A DNA stretch of 62,714 nt. Source: Thermoplasmata archaeon (lineage in GTDB: Archaea > Thermoplasmatota > Thermoplasmata > Thermoplasmatales > ARK-15). The notes beneath the pieces were generated by a model. The model worked only from the letters and a program-made list of their open reading frames with translations, was not told where the DNA came from and ran no database searches. Each line of letters begins with the position of its first letter. The stretch's first letter is position 1. The translations under genes were made by a program, and so were the position numbers. The stretch is taken from contig JAGDXS010000005.1 in the NCBI GenBank assembly GCA_023261755.1, positions 1 to 62,714 on the forward strand, written 5' to 3'. Below are positions 52,732-62,486 of the stretch, piece after piece.

Positions 52732-53732
52732 TAGATAAAATAATAAATTTAAGGAATAATGTAAAAAGAGAAAACAGGCCAGACCAGTACGTTTCATTGT
52801 GGTTTGAAGATGAGCCCTATAAGAATAAAAGAGAAAAATCTATGGTACTAGTCCTTAGGACAAGGGGATGTTTCTGGTTCTACCATTCAGGATGCACCAT
52901 GTGCGGTTATTACAACGATACTAATCCTACAAATGTTACGGATGAGGATTTATTAAAACAGGTCGAAAGGGCAAAGGAAAAATACAGTGGTGAAAAAATT
53001 GTTAAGATATACAATTCAGGAAGCTTCTTTGACAGAAACGAAATTTCCCAAGAAATGCAATTAAAAATTCTGAACACATTTTCAGATGCAGAGAGGATCA
53101 TTGTTGAAACTAGACCTGAATTTATTAATGAACGTATGCTTGAAAATTTCTATGAGTTTAAAAATAAGATCATGATAGCCATAGGCCTTGAAAGCTCAAA
53201 TGATGAAATTCTTGAAAATTCAATCAATAAGGGCTTTAAAGTGGATAATTACAAAAGAGCTGCTGAATTGCTCCTTGAAAAAAATTTTGCCCTAAAAACT
53301 TATGTCCTTCTCAAACCACCTTTTTTATCAGAGAAAAAGTCTATTGATGATGCAATAAGCTCCATAGAATTCGCATCACAATATTCTGAAATAATATCAT
53401 TAAATCCCGTAAATATTCAGAATAATACTCTGGTTGAGTATCTATGGAGGAAAGGATACTATAGATCACCCTGGTTATGGTCCGTTGTAGAAGTGCTTAA
53501 AAGAACTGCCTATTTGAAAAAGGTAGTTTCTTTCCCAACAGGACCAGGTAAAGAAAGAGGGGCACATAATTGCGGTAAATGCGATGATGAAATCATCCAT
53601 GCAATAGAGGAATTTTCATTCAAACAGGATATAGATATTTTAAATAATATAAAGGAATGCGATTGCAAAAAAAATTGGAAATATATTATTGAAATGGAGG
53701 ATCTTACATTTTCCACAATAGGCGTTCAATGA
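52728..53732 (+). CDS. Radical SAM archaeosine synthase component RaSEA
   Basis: Partner of ArcS: the radical SAM enzyme cleaves the lysine adduct on preQ0-tRNA to give archaeosine. The cluster motif is RGCFWFYHSGCTMCGYY (C-x7-C-x2-C), followed by KIYNSGSFFD, VETRPEFI, IAIGLESSNDEIL and the C-terminal FPTGPGKERGAHNCGKCDDEII, all characteristic of this Elp3-related family. At 334 residues it has normal length. It is translationally coupled to the M1 gene, with no obvious functional link. ArcS is at 15660. Confidence 0.92.
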   Translation: MIDKIINLRNNVKRENRPDQYVSLWFEDEPYKNKREKSMVLVLRTRGCFWFYHSGCTMCGYYNDTNPTNVTDEDLLKQVERAKEKYSGEKIVKIYNSGSFFDRNEISQEMQLKILNTFSDAERIIVETRPEFINERMLENFYEFKNKIMIAIGLESSNDEILENSINKGFKVDNYKRAAELLLEKNFALKTYVLLKPPFLSEKKSIDDAISSIEFASQYSEIISLNPVNIQNNTLVEYLWRKGYYRSPWLWSVVEVLKRTAYLKKVVSFPTGPGKERGAHNCGKCDDEIIHAIEEFSFKQDIDILNNIKECDCKKNWKYIIEMEDLTFSTIGVQ

Positions 53733-55588
53733 CCTACCCCTATTTCATTTGCAATATCCTCCAGATCTAGCTCGAATAATTTCACCTTTGTTGGTATGCC
53801 ATCTGCGCTCCATCCTCTAGCCTGGTAATATTCATCAAGCATGTTTTCAAGTTCCTCTTTTTTAACATATGACCCCTTAGAGACACCCTTAGGTATTGGG
53901 TCCTTCATGACACGTTCAGGCAAATAATCATCCTTCCTTGTAAAACCTTCCCTAGCATTGAAAGATCTTTCAACATTGTATATCCTTTCACCTATATATG
54001 CCAATTCTCCAATGGACATATCAAATCCAGTATAAGCTTTTATTATGTCAATAAAACCTTCAAGGAAAAACATGTGCCTAGAAAATTTGCAGACACCAAG
54101 GGCATCGTATAAGCTCATTAAATCTTCGTGCACCTTTACTTCGAATCCCTTGCCCTTTGCGCTTAATCTATCAACACCTTCAAATTTCCACCATTTTCCT
54201 ACAAGTTCAGTTCCATAAACACCCGCTGTAAGATGACAGGCACCTCTTACAGACACAGCTTCTGCCAATGCCATACCCTTTATTCCTCTTATATCATAAG
54301 CAGGCGGCTCTAGACCTTTGATTTCAAGTGCGAACTCTTGGCCCTTGCCCAATGACCTATATGCATTTCTTACTCCATCTGAAAGCAATTTTCCTAAATC
54401 ACCTTTTTTGTAAGCCATATCCTTTAGGACCTTGGCAACAGAATCAGGATCTCCAAATTTTAAATCCCCTTTGAGTATATTTTTCTCTATTGCTTCCATT
54501 GCCCAAGATATTGTTACTCCAGCAGAAATTGTATCCATACCATAAAGATCGCAAAGCATGCTCAAATATGCAACAGCTTCTGGATCATCTATTTCAAGGT
54601 TTCCTCCCAATGAATACATTGTTTCATATTCTAGACCATCTACATATGTACCAGCATATTTACCAGTTTTGACCTCGAATATGTGGCCGCATGGTTTTGT
54701 GCAGTTTGGGCATGGATGGTACCCAGTAACATATTTTTGTGCCCAGTTGTAAGGGTCTATGCCTGAAAGCTGCCCTTCCTTGAGATTATCGAATGCCTTC
54801 TCAAAATATCCCTGCTGCCAGTTCCTTGATGGGAATGTACCCTTTTGAGTATTCATCCAGGCATAAAATTCACCTGTTCCATATTTCATATCATCCCTCG
54901 AGGCTGGATGATCCTTCATAATGTTAACCCATTTCTTTATTTGTTCAAGCATCATTTTATGGTCAAATTCGGGTACTTTTTTTGTTCCCCTTATTGCTAT
55001 GGCCTTCAATTTTTTTGAACCCATTACTGCCCCTAGACCTGTTCTTGCAGCCTGCCTTTCTTCACAGTCTATTATGGATATTCTTAACAAATTTTCACCC
55101 GCTGGACCTATAGCAGCTGTGGCAAATCCTTGATATTTTTCTTTCAGCCTCTTCTGCGTTTCCCTTGTATCCAAACCCCACAGATCAGTTTCCTCAATTT
55201 TTATTTTATCATCTTCAATTATTACAATGGAAGGCTTTTCAGCCTTGCCTTTTATAATTACCATATCATATCCAGATTTCTTAATTTCCGGGCCTATCGT
55301 AGCTCCGGCTACAGCCCTTCCAAATGCACCTGTTTGTGGTGATTTAGAAACAAAAGTAGTTTTAGATGCAGTTGGAATTCCGCTTGAAACCAGCATACCT
55401 GGTGAAATTATAAGAACATTCTTTTCATCTAATGGATCTGTATTTTTAGGTACCTCCTTGTAAAGGTAATAAGCAGCCAAACCTACTCCACCTAAAAATT
55501 TCCTCATTATTGATTCATTAACATTTTTAATTTCGCTCGACTTCTTTGAAAGATCTATTTCAAGTATTTTTCCCCAAAATCCGTTCAT
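53726..55588 (-). CDS. aor: Aldehyde ferredoxin oxidoreductase (tungsten/molybdopterin, AOR family)
   Basis: Oxidises aldehydes to acids, passing electrons to ferredoxin. At 620 residues it has family length. It starts MNGFWGKILEIDLSKKSSEI, with GLAAYYLYKEV, SKTTFVSKSPQTGAFG, and AARTGLGAVMGSKKLKAI in the pterin-binding region. The cluster Cys are CPNCTKPCGHIF (C-x2-C-x3-C) plus a distal Cys in LGVCKFSRHMF. RGIKGMALAEAVSVRGACHL follows the family. The aldehyde substrate is unknown. It is a single gene, 3' overlapping RaSEA by 7 bases. Confidence 0.93.
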   Translation of the reverse strand: MNGFWGKILEIDLSKKSSEIKNVNESIMRKFLGGVGLAAYYLYKEVPKNTDPLDEKNVLIISPGMLVSSGIPTASKTTFVSKSPQTGAFGRAVAGATIGPEIKKSGYDMVIIKGKAEKPSIVIIEDDKIKIEETDLWGLDTRETQKRLKEKYQGFATAAIGPAGENLLRISIIDCEERQAARTGLGAVMGSKKLKAIAIRGTKKVPEFDHKMMLEQIKKWVNIMKDHPASRDDMKYGTGEFYAWMNTQKGTFPSRNWQQGYFEKAFDNLKEGQLSGIDPYNWAQKYVTGYHPCPNCTKPCGHIFEVKTGKYAGTYVDGLEYETMYSLGGNLEIDDPEAVAYLSMLCDLYGMDTISAGVTISWAMEAIEKNILKGDLKFGDPDSVAKVLKDMAYKKGDLGKLLSDGVRNAYRSLGKGQEFALEIKGLEPPAYDIRGIKGMALAEAVSVRGACHLTAGVYGTELVGKWWKFEGVDRLSAKGKGFEVKVHEDLMSLYDALGVCKFSRHMFFLEGFIDIIKAYTGFDMSIGELAYIGERIYNVERSFNAREGFTRKDDYLPERVMKDPIPKGVSKGSYVKKEELENMLDEYYQARGWSADGIPTKVKLFELDLEDIANEIGVGH

Positions 55589-55650
55589 AGAAAGGAAAAA
55601 ACATATTATTTTATAAATTTATTTATGCAAAGATGAGCATAATGGCCATT

Positions 55651-56877
55651 TCAAAAGATTAACTTAGCTTGCTTTGCATAGTTATAATTTTTTAGTTTTG
55701 AAAGATTTTCATCCTCAAGAATAATTTTCTTCGTTTCTGAACTGTTAATAGATAATTCTATGATTTTTGTTCTTCCATATCTACCCATTGATTTTACTTT
55801 GGCGGATATTATGCCTAACATATCCAAGTCGGAGAGCATATCTGTTATTCTCCTTGGTGTAAGTATAGGTATTCCAGCACTTGAAGCTAAATTTCTATAT
55901 GCATCGAATACATCACCTGTACTTGCCTGTGCTATTCCTGATTCCTTTAACAAAGCTATGGAAAGAACTAGGACCTTAGTTTGGAGAGGTAATGTTTTTA
56001 GTGTTTCAGCAACCGCATCATACTCAAGTTTATTCTTGGCTATGAAAACATGCCTTTCTTCAACTGTATTATCATTGTTTGATATTGCAAGCTGAATCGA
56101 TGTTTTCATTAGTTCTATGGCCTTCCTCGCATCACCATTTTCCTGTGATGCAAGCGTAGAGATTAAACGCACAGCACCTTCTGTGACAAAATTAGATACA
56201 TTTGCCAGTTTCAACCTATCATTGAGAATATCCGTAATATCATCAGAGGAATATGGTGTAAATACTATCTTTTCCTCATTCAACCTGCTTTTAACCCTTG
56301 GATCTAGAAATTCTGAAAACTTTAAATCGTTTGTTATTCCAACAATCGTTATGGATGAGTTTTGAAGCTCTGAATTCATTAACATTATTTGATAGAGAAG
56401 ATCATCACCATTTTTAATTACAAACCTATCTATTTCATCTAAAACGACTATAATGCTACCATTCCATCTATCTATATTGTTTCTGGCAGTGGTATAAACC
56501 TTATCCATCGACCAGCCAGTGAAGGGAATTTGTTCACCCTTCACTGCATTTCCTATGGATTCTATTACTGAATAGGCATTATCCTTTACCTGGCAATTTA
56601 AATAAATAAATTCAACATTTTTTTTACCGTGCGAAATTTCTTTTAATTCCCTTCCAAGGAACTTTATCACTGCGGTTTTACCTGTGCCCGATTTACCATA
56701 AATAATTTCATTTTTGGGACTTGCGCCGATGAATATTTTAGCAAAATTATCTGCAATCAGCGTCATTTCCTTTTCTCTGTGTGGCATCCTTGATGGAACG
56801 AAACTTGGTTCGAAGACCTTTAAGTCAAATGTATTCAATTCCGTTCTTTCAAGGTATTTATTAAATATGTTTTCCAT
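55651..56877 (-). CDS. Orc1/Cdc6 family replication initiator
   Basis: Binds origin DNA and loads MCM. AAA+ domain: RMPHREKEM, GKSGTGKTAVIK (Walker A), VVLDEIDRF (Walker B), VGITND (sensor 1), LDPRVKSRL (Arg finger) and ENGDARKAIELM (sensor 2). A C-terminal winged helix (about 310-400) holds LTPRRITDMLSDLDMLG. I use ATG 56877 (MENIFNK). The track's TTG 56892 adds five residues without a better ribosome site. The upstream 105 bases contain a perfect palindrome ATTCTAGAAT (56903-56912) and a TATA box, but I see no ORB-type origin repeats. Confidence 0.93.
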   Translation of the reverse strand: MENIFNKYLERTELNTFDLKVFEPSFVPSRMPHREKEMTLIADNFAKIFIGASPKNEIIYGKSGTGKTAVIKFLGRELKEISHGKKNVEFIYLNCQVKDNAYSVIESIGNAVKGEQIPFTGWSMDKVYTTARNNIDRWNGSIIVVLDEIDRFVIKNGDDLLYQIMLMNSELQNSSITIVGITNDLKFSEFLDPRVKSRLNEEKIVFTPYSSDDITDILNDRLKLANVSNFVTEGAVRLISTLASQENGDARKAIELMKTSIQLAISNNDNTVEERHVFIAKNKLEYDAVAETLKTLPLQTKVLVLSIALLKESGIAQASTGDVFDAYRNLASSAGIPILTPRRITDMLSDLDMLGIISAKVKSMGRYGRTKIIELSINSSETKKIILEDENLSKLKNYNYAKQAKLIF

Positions 56878-56982
56878 ATCAGGTCCCTGCAACCAAAGTA
56901 ATATTCTAGAATGTTAAAAAAGATTTCTTTACCTAATTTTTTATCAAAAAATTTATACCTTTTTTAAAAATGAATGTTAATT

Positions 56983-58203
56983 TTAACTGTTTAATAATTG
57001 AATGAATTTTCTTATTTCTCCGGTAAATCTTGAGTTTATTTTGAAAACAATATTTATTTTATTTCCCTCTTCCATCTTTTCTATTTCACCAAATTCATAA
57101 ATAAAAGATAATAAAGGCATGTAATCCTTTTCAGGGGAAATTGAAATATTGAATTCCCTATCATACTTTAAGGATTCAGTAATTTTCTTTATTAGATTGT
57201 CTATGCCTGCTCCTGTTTTTGCAGAAATGAGAACAGGATCTGATAAGTTTTCTTTAACAAAATTAATTTTCTCTTCAAGTTTGTCTATTTGAAGATCAAT
57301 TTTGTTAAGCACAGGAAGTATGTTTGATCTTGATTCATTTTTTAAAATTTCAAGTGAAGTGATAAATTTTTCTTTGAATATTTCGTATTCATCATGCGCG
57401 TCTATTAAAAGAAGTATTAAATCGGAATTGAATATGTCCTCTAGGGTAGCGTAAAAAGCCTCTATTATCCAGGGTGGTAGATTTCTTATGAATCCTACTG
57501 TATCAGTTATCAATATTCTCTTTTTTATTCCCTGTATTCTCGATGTTTTTGAAGCCAATGTTGAAAACATTCTATTATCCACGAGAACATTTTCACCTGA
57601 AATTGTATGCATTAGCTGGCTTTTACCACTGTTCGTATAACCAGCTATGCTCACAAGGTAAAAACCATTTCTTATTCTTAATTTTCTTCTTTCATTTCTT
57701 TCTTCCCTTATCCTTTCAAGCTCTTTTTTTATATTTTTTATTCTCCTCTGAACAAGGAAATAATACTGGTCTATGTCGTATTCACCACCGGCCATAAATC
57801 CTGGATGTTCACCCTTTTTAGACCTGTGTATCCATTCCTTTAGCAATGGAATTTGATAATTAAGTTTTGCAAGTTCTACTTCAAGAACAGCTTCTTTACT
57901 TTTAGCCCGGTTTGAAAATAATTCCAAAATTAGCATTATCCTATCGTATATGCTTGTTTTAAGCGCTTTTTCCAAATTGTACCATTGTACAGATTTTAGG
58001 ACAGCATTAAAGAGGATTTTGTCTATTTTGTTACTTTCAAGAAATAATTCTATTTCTAGTAATTTGCCTTCACCAATGAAATATTTGGAAGAATAATGCC
58101 TGAAATAAAAAATTCTCTCTATCTTGTAATTTAATGATTCAGCAAGCTGAACAAACTCCTCATCTTCTCTCTGCATTATCAAAATGACTTTTTCTTGAAC
58201 CAT
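56983..58203 (-). CDS. hflX: Ribosome-associated GTPase HflX
   Basis: HflX binds the large subunit and splits stalled ribosomes. The N-terminal HflX domain (1-180) has the family's KYFIGEGKLLEIE and GGEYDIDQYY parts. The G domain shows G1 GYTNSGKS, G3 DTVGFIRNLP, G4 NKID and G5 SAKTGAG. At 406 residues it is in range. It is the last gene of the cysS-folC-hflX operon, overlapping folC by 25 bases. Pelota, another ribosome-rescue factor, is nearby. Confidence 0.93.
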   Translation of the reverse strand: MVQEKVILIMQREDEEFVQLAESLNYKIERIFYFRHYSSKYFIGEGKLLEIELFLESNKIDKILFNAVLKSVQWYNLEKALKTSIYDRIMLILELFSNRAKSKEAVLEVELAKLNYQIPLLKEWIHRSKKGEHPGFMAGGEYDIDQYYFLVQRRIKNIKKELERIREERNERRKLRIRNGFYLVSIAGYTNSGKSQLMHTISGENVLVDNRMFSTLASKTSRIQGIKKRILITDTVGFIRNLPPWIIEAFYATLEDIFNSDLILLLIDAHDEYEIFKEKFITSLEILKNESRSNILPVLNKIDLQIDKLEEKINFVKENLSDPVLISAKTGAGIDNLIKKITESLKYDREFNISISPEKDYMPLLSFIYEFGEIEKMEEGNKINIVFKINSRFTGEIRKFIQLLNS

Positions 58204-59450
58204 TCTTCAAATTCACCTAAAAGGTAAAGTGAGCCAGTAACAATGATAAAATCTGATTCATTTATTGCCATTTCAAATGCTTTGTTAGAATCTCTCTGAA
58301 CTTGAACATTATCTATAAACATTCTTGCTTCCTGGGCAAGAATTTCTGCATCCTTTCTCCTGTCCTCTTTCACTTCTGTCACTATAATATGATCTGCTAT
58401 TTCACCTAATCTTCTAAAGAATTCTATTGAATTTTTATCCTTCAATTGTGTAGCAACTATCAGAGGCCTCCTTGTGAATAATTCTTTAACAGTCTTTACC
58501 AAACTTTCTGCTGCCTCTGGGTTATGGGCAGCGTCCGTAATGATCAAAGGTTTTTCAGATTTAATTTCAAACCTTCCAGGAAATTTCACATTTGATATAT
58601 TTTTATAATCAAGTTTTGGGTCAAAAATTTCTGCCATGGTAATTGCAACAAGTGCGTTCTTTATTTGGTGCCTTCCTATAAGGGGTATTTTTACATCATA
58701 AATTTTATCATCTTTCTTTGCCTTAAATTTCGTTCCATTTAAATTTATTTCTACATCGCTTACTTCATAAAGATCGTTAATATTGTAAAATGGAGCATTC
58801 CTTTCCTTTGCTAAATTCTCTAGGACCTTCAAAGGTTCATCTTTGTTTTCGCCTACAACAACAGGTGTATTCTTTTTAATTATACCACCTTTTTCAAATG
58901 CAATTTGAGATAACGTATTTCCTAACCTATCAGTATGTTCAAGAGAAATTGTAACTATGCCGCTGACAGATGATTTTATTATATTTGTGGCATCTAGCCT
59001 ACCTCCCAGACCTACCTCAATTATTGCCGTCTGAATATTTTTATGTTTAAAATAATCGAAAGCCATTGCAGTTGTTACCTCAAAGAATGTTGGTTGATTA
59101 CCTTCTCCGGCCATGATTTCAATGATCTTTCTTTTTTCCCTAATCCAATCTTTCATGAATTCATCTTCAATTTCTTTATCCAATGCTATTATCCTTTCAT
59201 TGAACCTTTCAATGTGTGGACTTGTATACAAACCTGCCCTGTATTTGCTCTTTATAATTGTATATAACATTGCACTTGTAGACCCTTTACCATTTGTACC
59301 AGTAATATGCAGAGATTTGAATGAATCTTGTGGATTTCCTATCCTTGATGAAAATTCATACATTACATCAAGGCCTAATTTTACACCAAATCTTGATAAC
59401 GAATACAAATATTCAAGTTCATCCATGCCATTATTCATATTCTGTACCAT
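58179..59450 (-). CDS. folC: Folylpolyglutamate/dihydrofolate synthase (FolC-like Mur ligase)
   Basis: ATP-dependent ligase adding glutamate to folate-type substrates. It starts YLYSLSRFGVKLGLD and has HITGTNGKGSTSAML (P-loop), SPHIERFNERI, EVTTAMAFDYF, VGLGGRLDATN, ISLEHTDRLG, and in the C-terminal domain DAAHNPEAAESL. In Thermoplasmata, which pterin it serves (H4-folate or a methanopterin-like form) is not fixed. It overlaps cysS by 16 bases and hflX by 25. The likely start is ATG 59450 or an internal ATG at 59438 or 59426. Confidence 0.9.
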   Translation of the reverse strand: MVQNMNNGMDELEYLYSLSRFGVKLGLDVMYEFSSRIGNPQDSFKSLHITGTNGKGSTSAMLYTIIKSKYRAGLYTSPHIERFNERIIALDKEIEDEFMKDWIREKRKIIEIMAGEGNQPTFFEVTTAMAFDYFKHKNIQTAIIEVGLGGRLDATNIIKSSVSGIVTISLEHTDRLGNTLSQIAFEKGGIIKKNTPVVVGENKDEPLKVLENLAKERNAPFYNINDLYEVSDVEINLNGTKFKAKKDDKIYDVKIPLIGRHQIKNALVAITMAEIFDPKLDYKNISNVKFPGRFEIKSEKPLIITDAAHNPEAAESLVKTVKELFTRRPLIVATQLKDKNSIEFFRRLGEIADHIIVTEVKEDRRKDAEILAQEARMFIDNVQVQRDSNKAFEMAINESDFIIVTGSLYLLGEFEEWFKKKSF

Positions 59451-60808
59451 ATCTGACCCTCTGATGTATCTTCAACAGCAATTCCATTTTCCCTTAATTT
59501 TAATCTTATGTAATCTGAAATTTCAAACAATTTTTTTTCCTTTGTTAATTTTCTTGTATCCAATAAAATTTCAATAAATTTCTCAACTGAGGAATCATTT
59601 CTAGGTAATATTTTCATAATTCTGTCAATGTCCTCTAGAAATGTTAATGCTGATTCTTTATCCAGGTTTGAGAATTTCTCCATATTTTTGTTTACAAATG
59701 CTATGAAACTCTGAATTACACTTATTGCTAAAGGAGTATTCATATCATCATCCATAGCATTTTCAAACTCTTTTCTGAACCTATTAATTTCAGCAACAAA
59801 AACAGGCTCTGATTCTTTTGCATTCAACGACTTTAGTTTTGAATGTGAAATAACAATCTTTTCCCAGCTCTGTTTTGCAAGATCTAATGATTCTGGCGAA
59901 TAATCAACAGGAGATCTATAATGTGATGATAAAAGGAAAAACCTCAATAATTCAGGCCTAACCTCTTTTAAAATCTCCCTTATGTTTATCACATTTCCCA
60001 TGGATTTGCCCATCCTTTCCTGCCTAACTGTTAGAAGACCTGTATGGAGCCAATAATTGACCATAGGTTTCTTTCCACTTACACTTTCCATCTGCGCTAT
60101 TTCGCATTCGTGGTGTGGAAATATTAAATCCGACCCCCCTCCATGAACATCATACTGGGGACCGAAATGAAATTCTGTTATGGCCGTGTCTTCAATGTGC
60201 CAGCCAGGTCTTCCATCCCCCCAAGGGGATGGCCAAAAAGGTTCACCCTCCTTCCTTTTCTTCCATAATGCAAAATCTGCGGGATTTTTTTTATTTTCAT
60301 TTATGTCCACTCTTGCTCCAGCTTTTATTGAATCAAGAGACTGGTGTGATAGTTTGCCATATTCAGGGAATTTTGATATGTCAAAATATACACCATCATT
60401 GGTCACATAAGCATAACCCTTTTCAAGTAAACGCTTGACTTGATCAATTATTTCATTTATGTAAAATGTAGCTGGTGCGTAAAGGTTTACTCCATTCACC
60501 CTTAATTTAAGCATATCTTGAATGTATTCATTGTAATATTTCTTAGATATTTCAAATGGATCCACACCAAGATCATTTGCTTTTTTTATTATTTTATCGT
60601 CAACATCAGTTATATTTTGCAAATAAAATACTTCATAACCTTTATATCTTAGATATTCTGAAAATGTATCAAAAAATATGTATGTTCTTGCATGGCCTAT
60701 ATGAGAATAATCATATACAGTTGGACCGCAGACGAAAATATTTACCCTTTTACCATAAATTGGTTTGAATTCTTTCTTTTCCCTGTTTAAGGTATCATAC
60801 AGCTTCAT
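59435..60808 (-). CDS. cysS: Cysteinyl-tRNA synthetase
   Basis: Charges tRNA-Cys. Class I features: FVCGPTVYDYSHIGHARTYIFFD (HIGH-like), zinc ligands including the Cys of CGPTV and GGGSDLIFPHHECEIAQ, LHTGLLTVRQERMGKSMGNV (KMSKS-like), and a helical DALR domain at the C-terminus. At 457 residues it is typical. It starts the operon with folC and hflX. The tRNA-Cys gene is 18 kb away at 41000. A separate SepRS route is therefore not needed. Confidence 0.95.
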   Translation of the reverse strand: MKLYDTLNREKKEFKPIYGKRVNIFVCGPTVYDYSHIGHARTYIFFDTFSEYLRYKGYEVFYLQNITDVDDKIIKKANDLGVDPFEISKKYYNEYIQDMLKLRVNGVNLYAPATFYINEIIDQVKRLLEKGYAYVTNDGVYFDISKFPEYGKLSHQSLDSIKAGARVDINENKKNPADFALWKKRKEGEPFWPSPWGDGRPGWHIEDTAITEFHFGPQYDVHGGGSDLIFPHHECEIAQMESVSGKKPMVNYWLHTGLLTVRQERMGKSMGNVINIREILKEVRPELLRFFLLSSHYRSPVDYSPESLDLAKQSWEKIVISHSKLKSLNAKESEPVFVAEINRFRKEFENAMDDDMNTPLAISVIQSFIAFVNKNMEKFSNLDKESALTFLEDIDRIMKILPRNDSSVEKFIEILLDTRKLTKEKKLFEISDYIRLKLRENGIAVEDTSEGQIWYRI

Positions 60809-61003
60809 GCTAGGGAGATAAATTTTTTTAGTATATAATTATTAATGATTTTCATTTTTAAAAATTTTCATAATAATAAAAAATAGCTTGATTTAAATAA
60901 TATTTTTTAAAATCGTGTATTTTATAAATAAAAACTAAATTCAAAAAAGGAAAATTTTATTATTTCATTTCATTTATTAAAAATTGCCCTAGAGTGAAAG
61001 ATC

Positions 61004-61462
61004 ATGAAATTTATTGTCGATAGCATGCTTGGTAAACTCGCAAAATATTTAAGATTTCTCGGATACGATACACTATATCCTGATAATAAAGTTACTGATA
61101 ATGAAATAATAGAAACTGCAAAAAAGGAAAATAGAATCCTTATCACAAGGGATAGGGAAATGGCTTCAAGATATGAAAAATCATTTTTGATAAGATCGTT
61201 AGATAGCATGGAACAGTTGAAAATAATTGTAAAAACATTTAATCTTAATAGTGATCATTTGCTTTCAAGATGCAGTATTTGCAATACAGAATTGATTAAA
61301 ATAAACAAGGAAAAGGTAAAGGGGAAAGTTCCAGAAAATGTGTACAAAAATTTTAATGAATTTTTTGTATGCCCATCATGTGGGCGATACTATTGGTTCG
61401 GTTCCCATGCGCAAAAAATTGAAAATACATTAAAAATGGTGGAAAAAAATGAAAATATATGA
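61004..61462 (+). CDS. Mut7-C (DUF82) RNase-domain protein with zinc finger
   Basis: The PIN-like Mut7-C domain spans 1-85: FIVDSMLGKLAKYLRFLGYDT with the first Asp, and ILITRDREMA and LIRSLDS with the later acidic residues. A zinc finger follows: CSICNTEL and CPSCGRYYWFGSHAQKI. Family members are predicted RNases. It is followed by pelA with a 14-base overlap, suggesting joint expression with mRNA-quality control. A TATA-like TTTTATAAATA near 60932 lies well upstream, so a leader with GAGTGA before the ATG is likely. Confidence 0.88.
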   Translation: MKFIVDSMLGKLAKYLRFLGYDTLYPDNKVTDNEIIETAKKENRILITRDREMASRYEKSFLIRSLDSMEQLKIIVKTFNLNSDHLLSRCSICNTELIKINKEKVKGKVPENVYKNFNEFFVCPSCGRYYWFGSHAQKIENTLKMVEKNENI

Positions 61463-62486
61463 AATTGATGAAAAAACAAAAAAAATTTCTCTGAAAATTA
61501 CTAATATGGATGACCTGTGGTTTTTGAATAATTTTTTAGAACAGGGTGATATTGTTTTTGGACAAATTTTCAGGAAGGAAGATGAAAGGAATGATTCAGT
61601 AAGATCAAAAAAAACTGAAAGGATTAGAATAAATGTAGGAATAGAATTGGAACATACTGAATTTCAGGATTTTTCAAATAGATTAAGAATTATGGGAATA
61701 ATTAAATTTGGCCCAGAGGAATATATAGGATTTCATCAAAGTCTGAATATTGATGTAGGCACAGACATTGAAATTATAAAAAAAGATTGGAAAAAGTATT
61801 ACATTGAAGAATTGAAAAGGGCAGAAGAAACATCACAATTGGTGATGTTTATTTCAATGGATGATGAAGAAGCTACTATTGCATTTTTAAGGGATTATGC
61901 AATTCAAATTTTTGCTGATATAAAATTAAAAAAGCCTTCAAAGGAAAGTGATGAAAAATTTGAAAATAATTATTCTGAAATTATCTCAAAGATAAAGCAA
62001 TACTGGATTGAAAACATGCCAATAATACTTGTAGGCCCAGGATTTTTTAAGGAAAATTTTTACAATGCAATTCCAGAACAGGAAAAATTCAAAAAATTAA
62101 TTGTAATTGTAAATACATCATATGCAGGTGAAAGGGGCATATATGAAGCATTGAACTCAGGTACTCTAGATACATTGCTTAAGGAACAACGTTTAAAAAT
62201 TGAAATTTCACTTGTCAATGAACTATTGGATGAAATTGGAAAGAATGGTAATTTTGCCTATGGATATGAAAATATAAAAAATGCAATTGACTATGGAGCT
62301 GTAAAGAAATTGCTTGTAGTGGATAAAAAAATTAGAGATGAAAAAATAATAACTTTAATGAAAGAGGCTGAAAAGCAAAATGCTGAAATCCATATAATCA
62401 GTTCAAGCCACGAATATGGTAAAATATTGGAAAATTTAGGAGGTATTGCTGCTGTTTTAAGGTTCAGTATTTCTAACCATCCCTGA
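61449..62486 (+). CDS. pelA: mRNA surveillance protein Pelota
   Basis: aPelota recognises stalled ribosomes and, with aABCE1 or aEF1A-GTP, releases them. Three domains: an Sm-like N-terminus ([52 protein letters not shown]), an eRF1-like central domain ([30 protein letters not shown]) and the C-terminal domain ([34 protein letters not shown]). At 345 residues it is full length. It overlaps the Mut7-C gene and, at its end, the convergent radA by 14 bases. Confidence 0.95.
   Translation: MKIYEIDEKTKKISLKITNMDDLWFLNNFLEQGDIVFGQIFRKEDERNDSVRSKKTERIRINVGIELEHTEFQDFSNRLRIMGIIKFGPEEYIGFHQSLNIDVGTDIEIIKKDWKKYYIEELKRAEETSQLVMFISMDDEEATIAFLRDYAIQIFADIKLKKPSKESDEKFENNYSEIISKIKQYWIENMPIILVGPGFFKENFYNAIPEQEKFKKLIVIVNTSYAGERGIYEALNSGTLDTLLKEQRLKIEISLVNELLDEIGKNGNFAYGYENIKNAIDYGAVKKLLVVDKKIRDEKIITLMKEAEKQNAEIHIISSSHEYGKILENLGGIAAVLRFSISNHP

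Noticed and set aside
56878-56982. Replication origin beside Orc1/Cdc6
   Set aside because: The gap is about 105 bases and I found no repeated ORB-like elements or large AT-rich unwinding region with G-rich flanks.
60115-60438. 107-residue plus-strand ORF within cysS
   Set aside because: It lies antisense to the conserved catalytic core of CysS, including the zinc-site and KMSKS regions.
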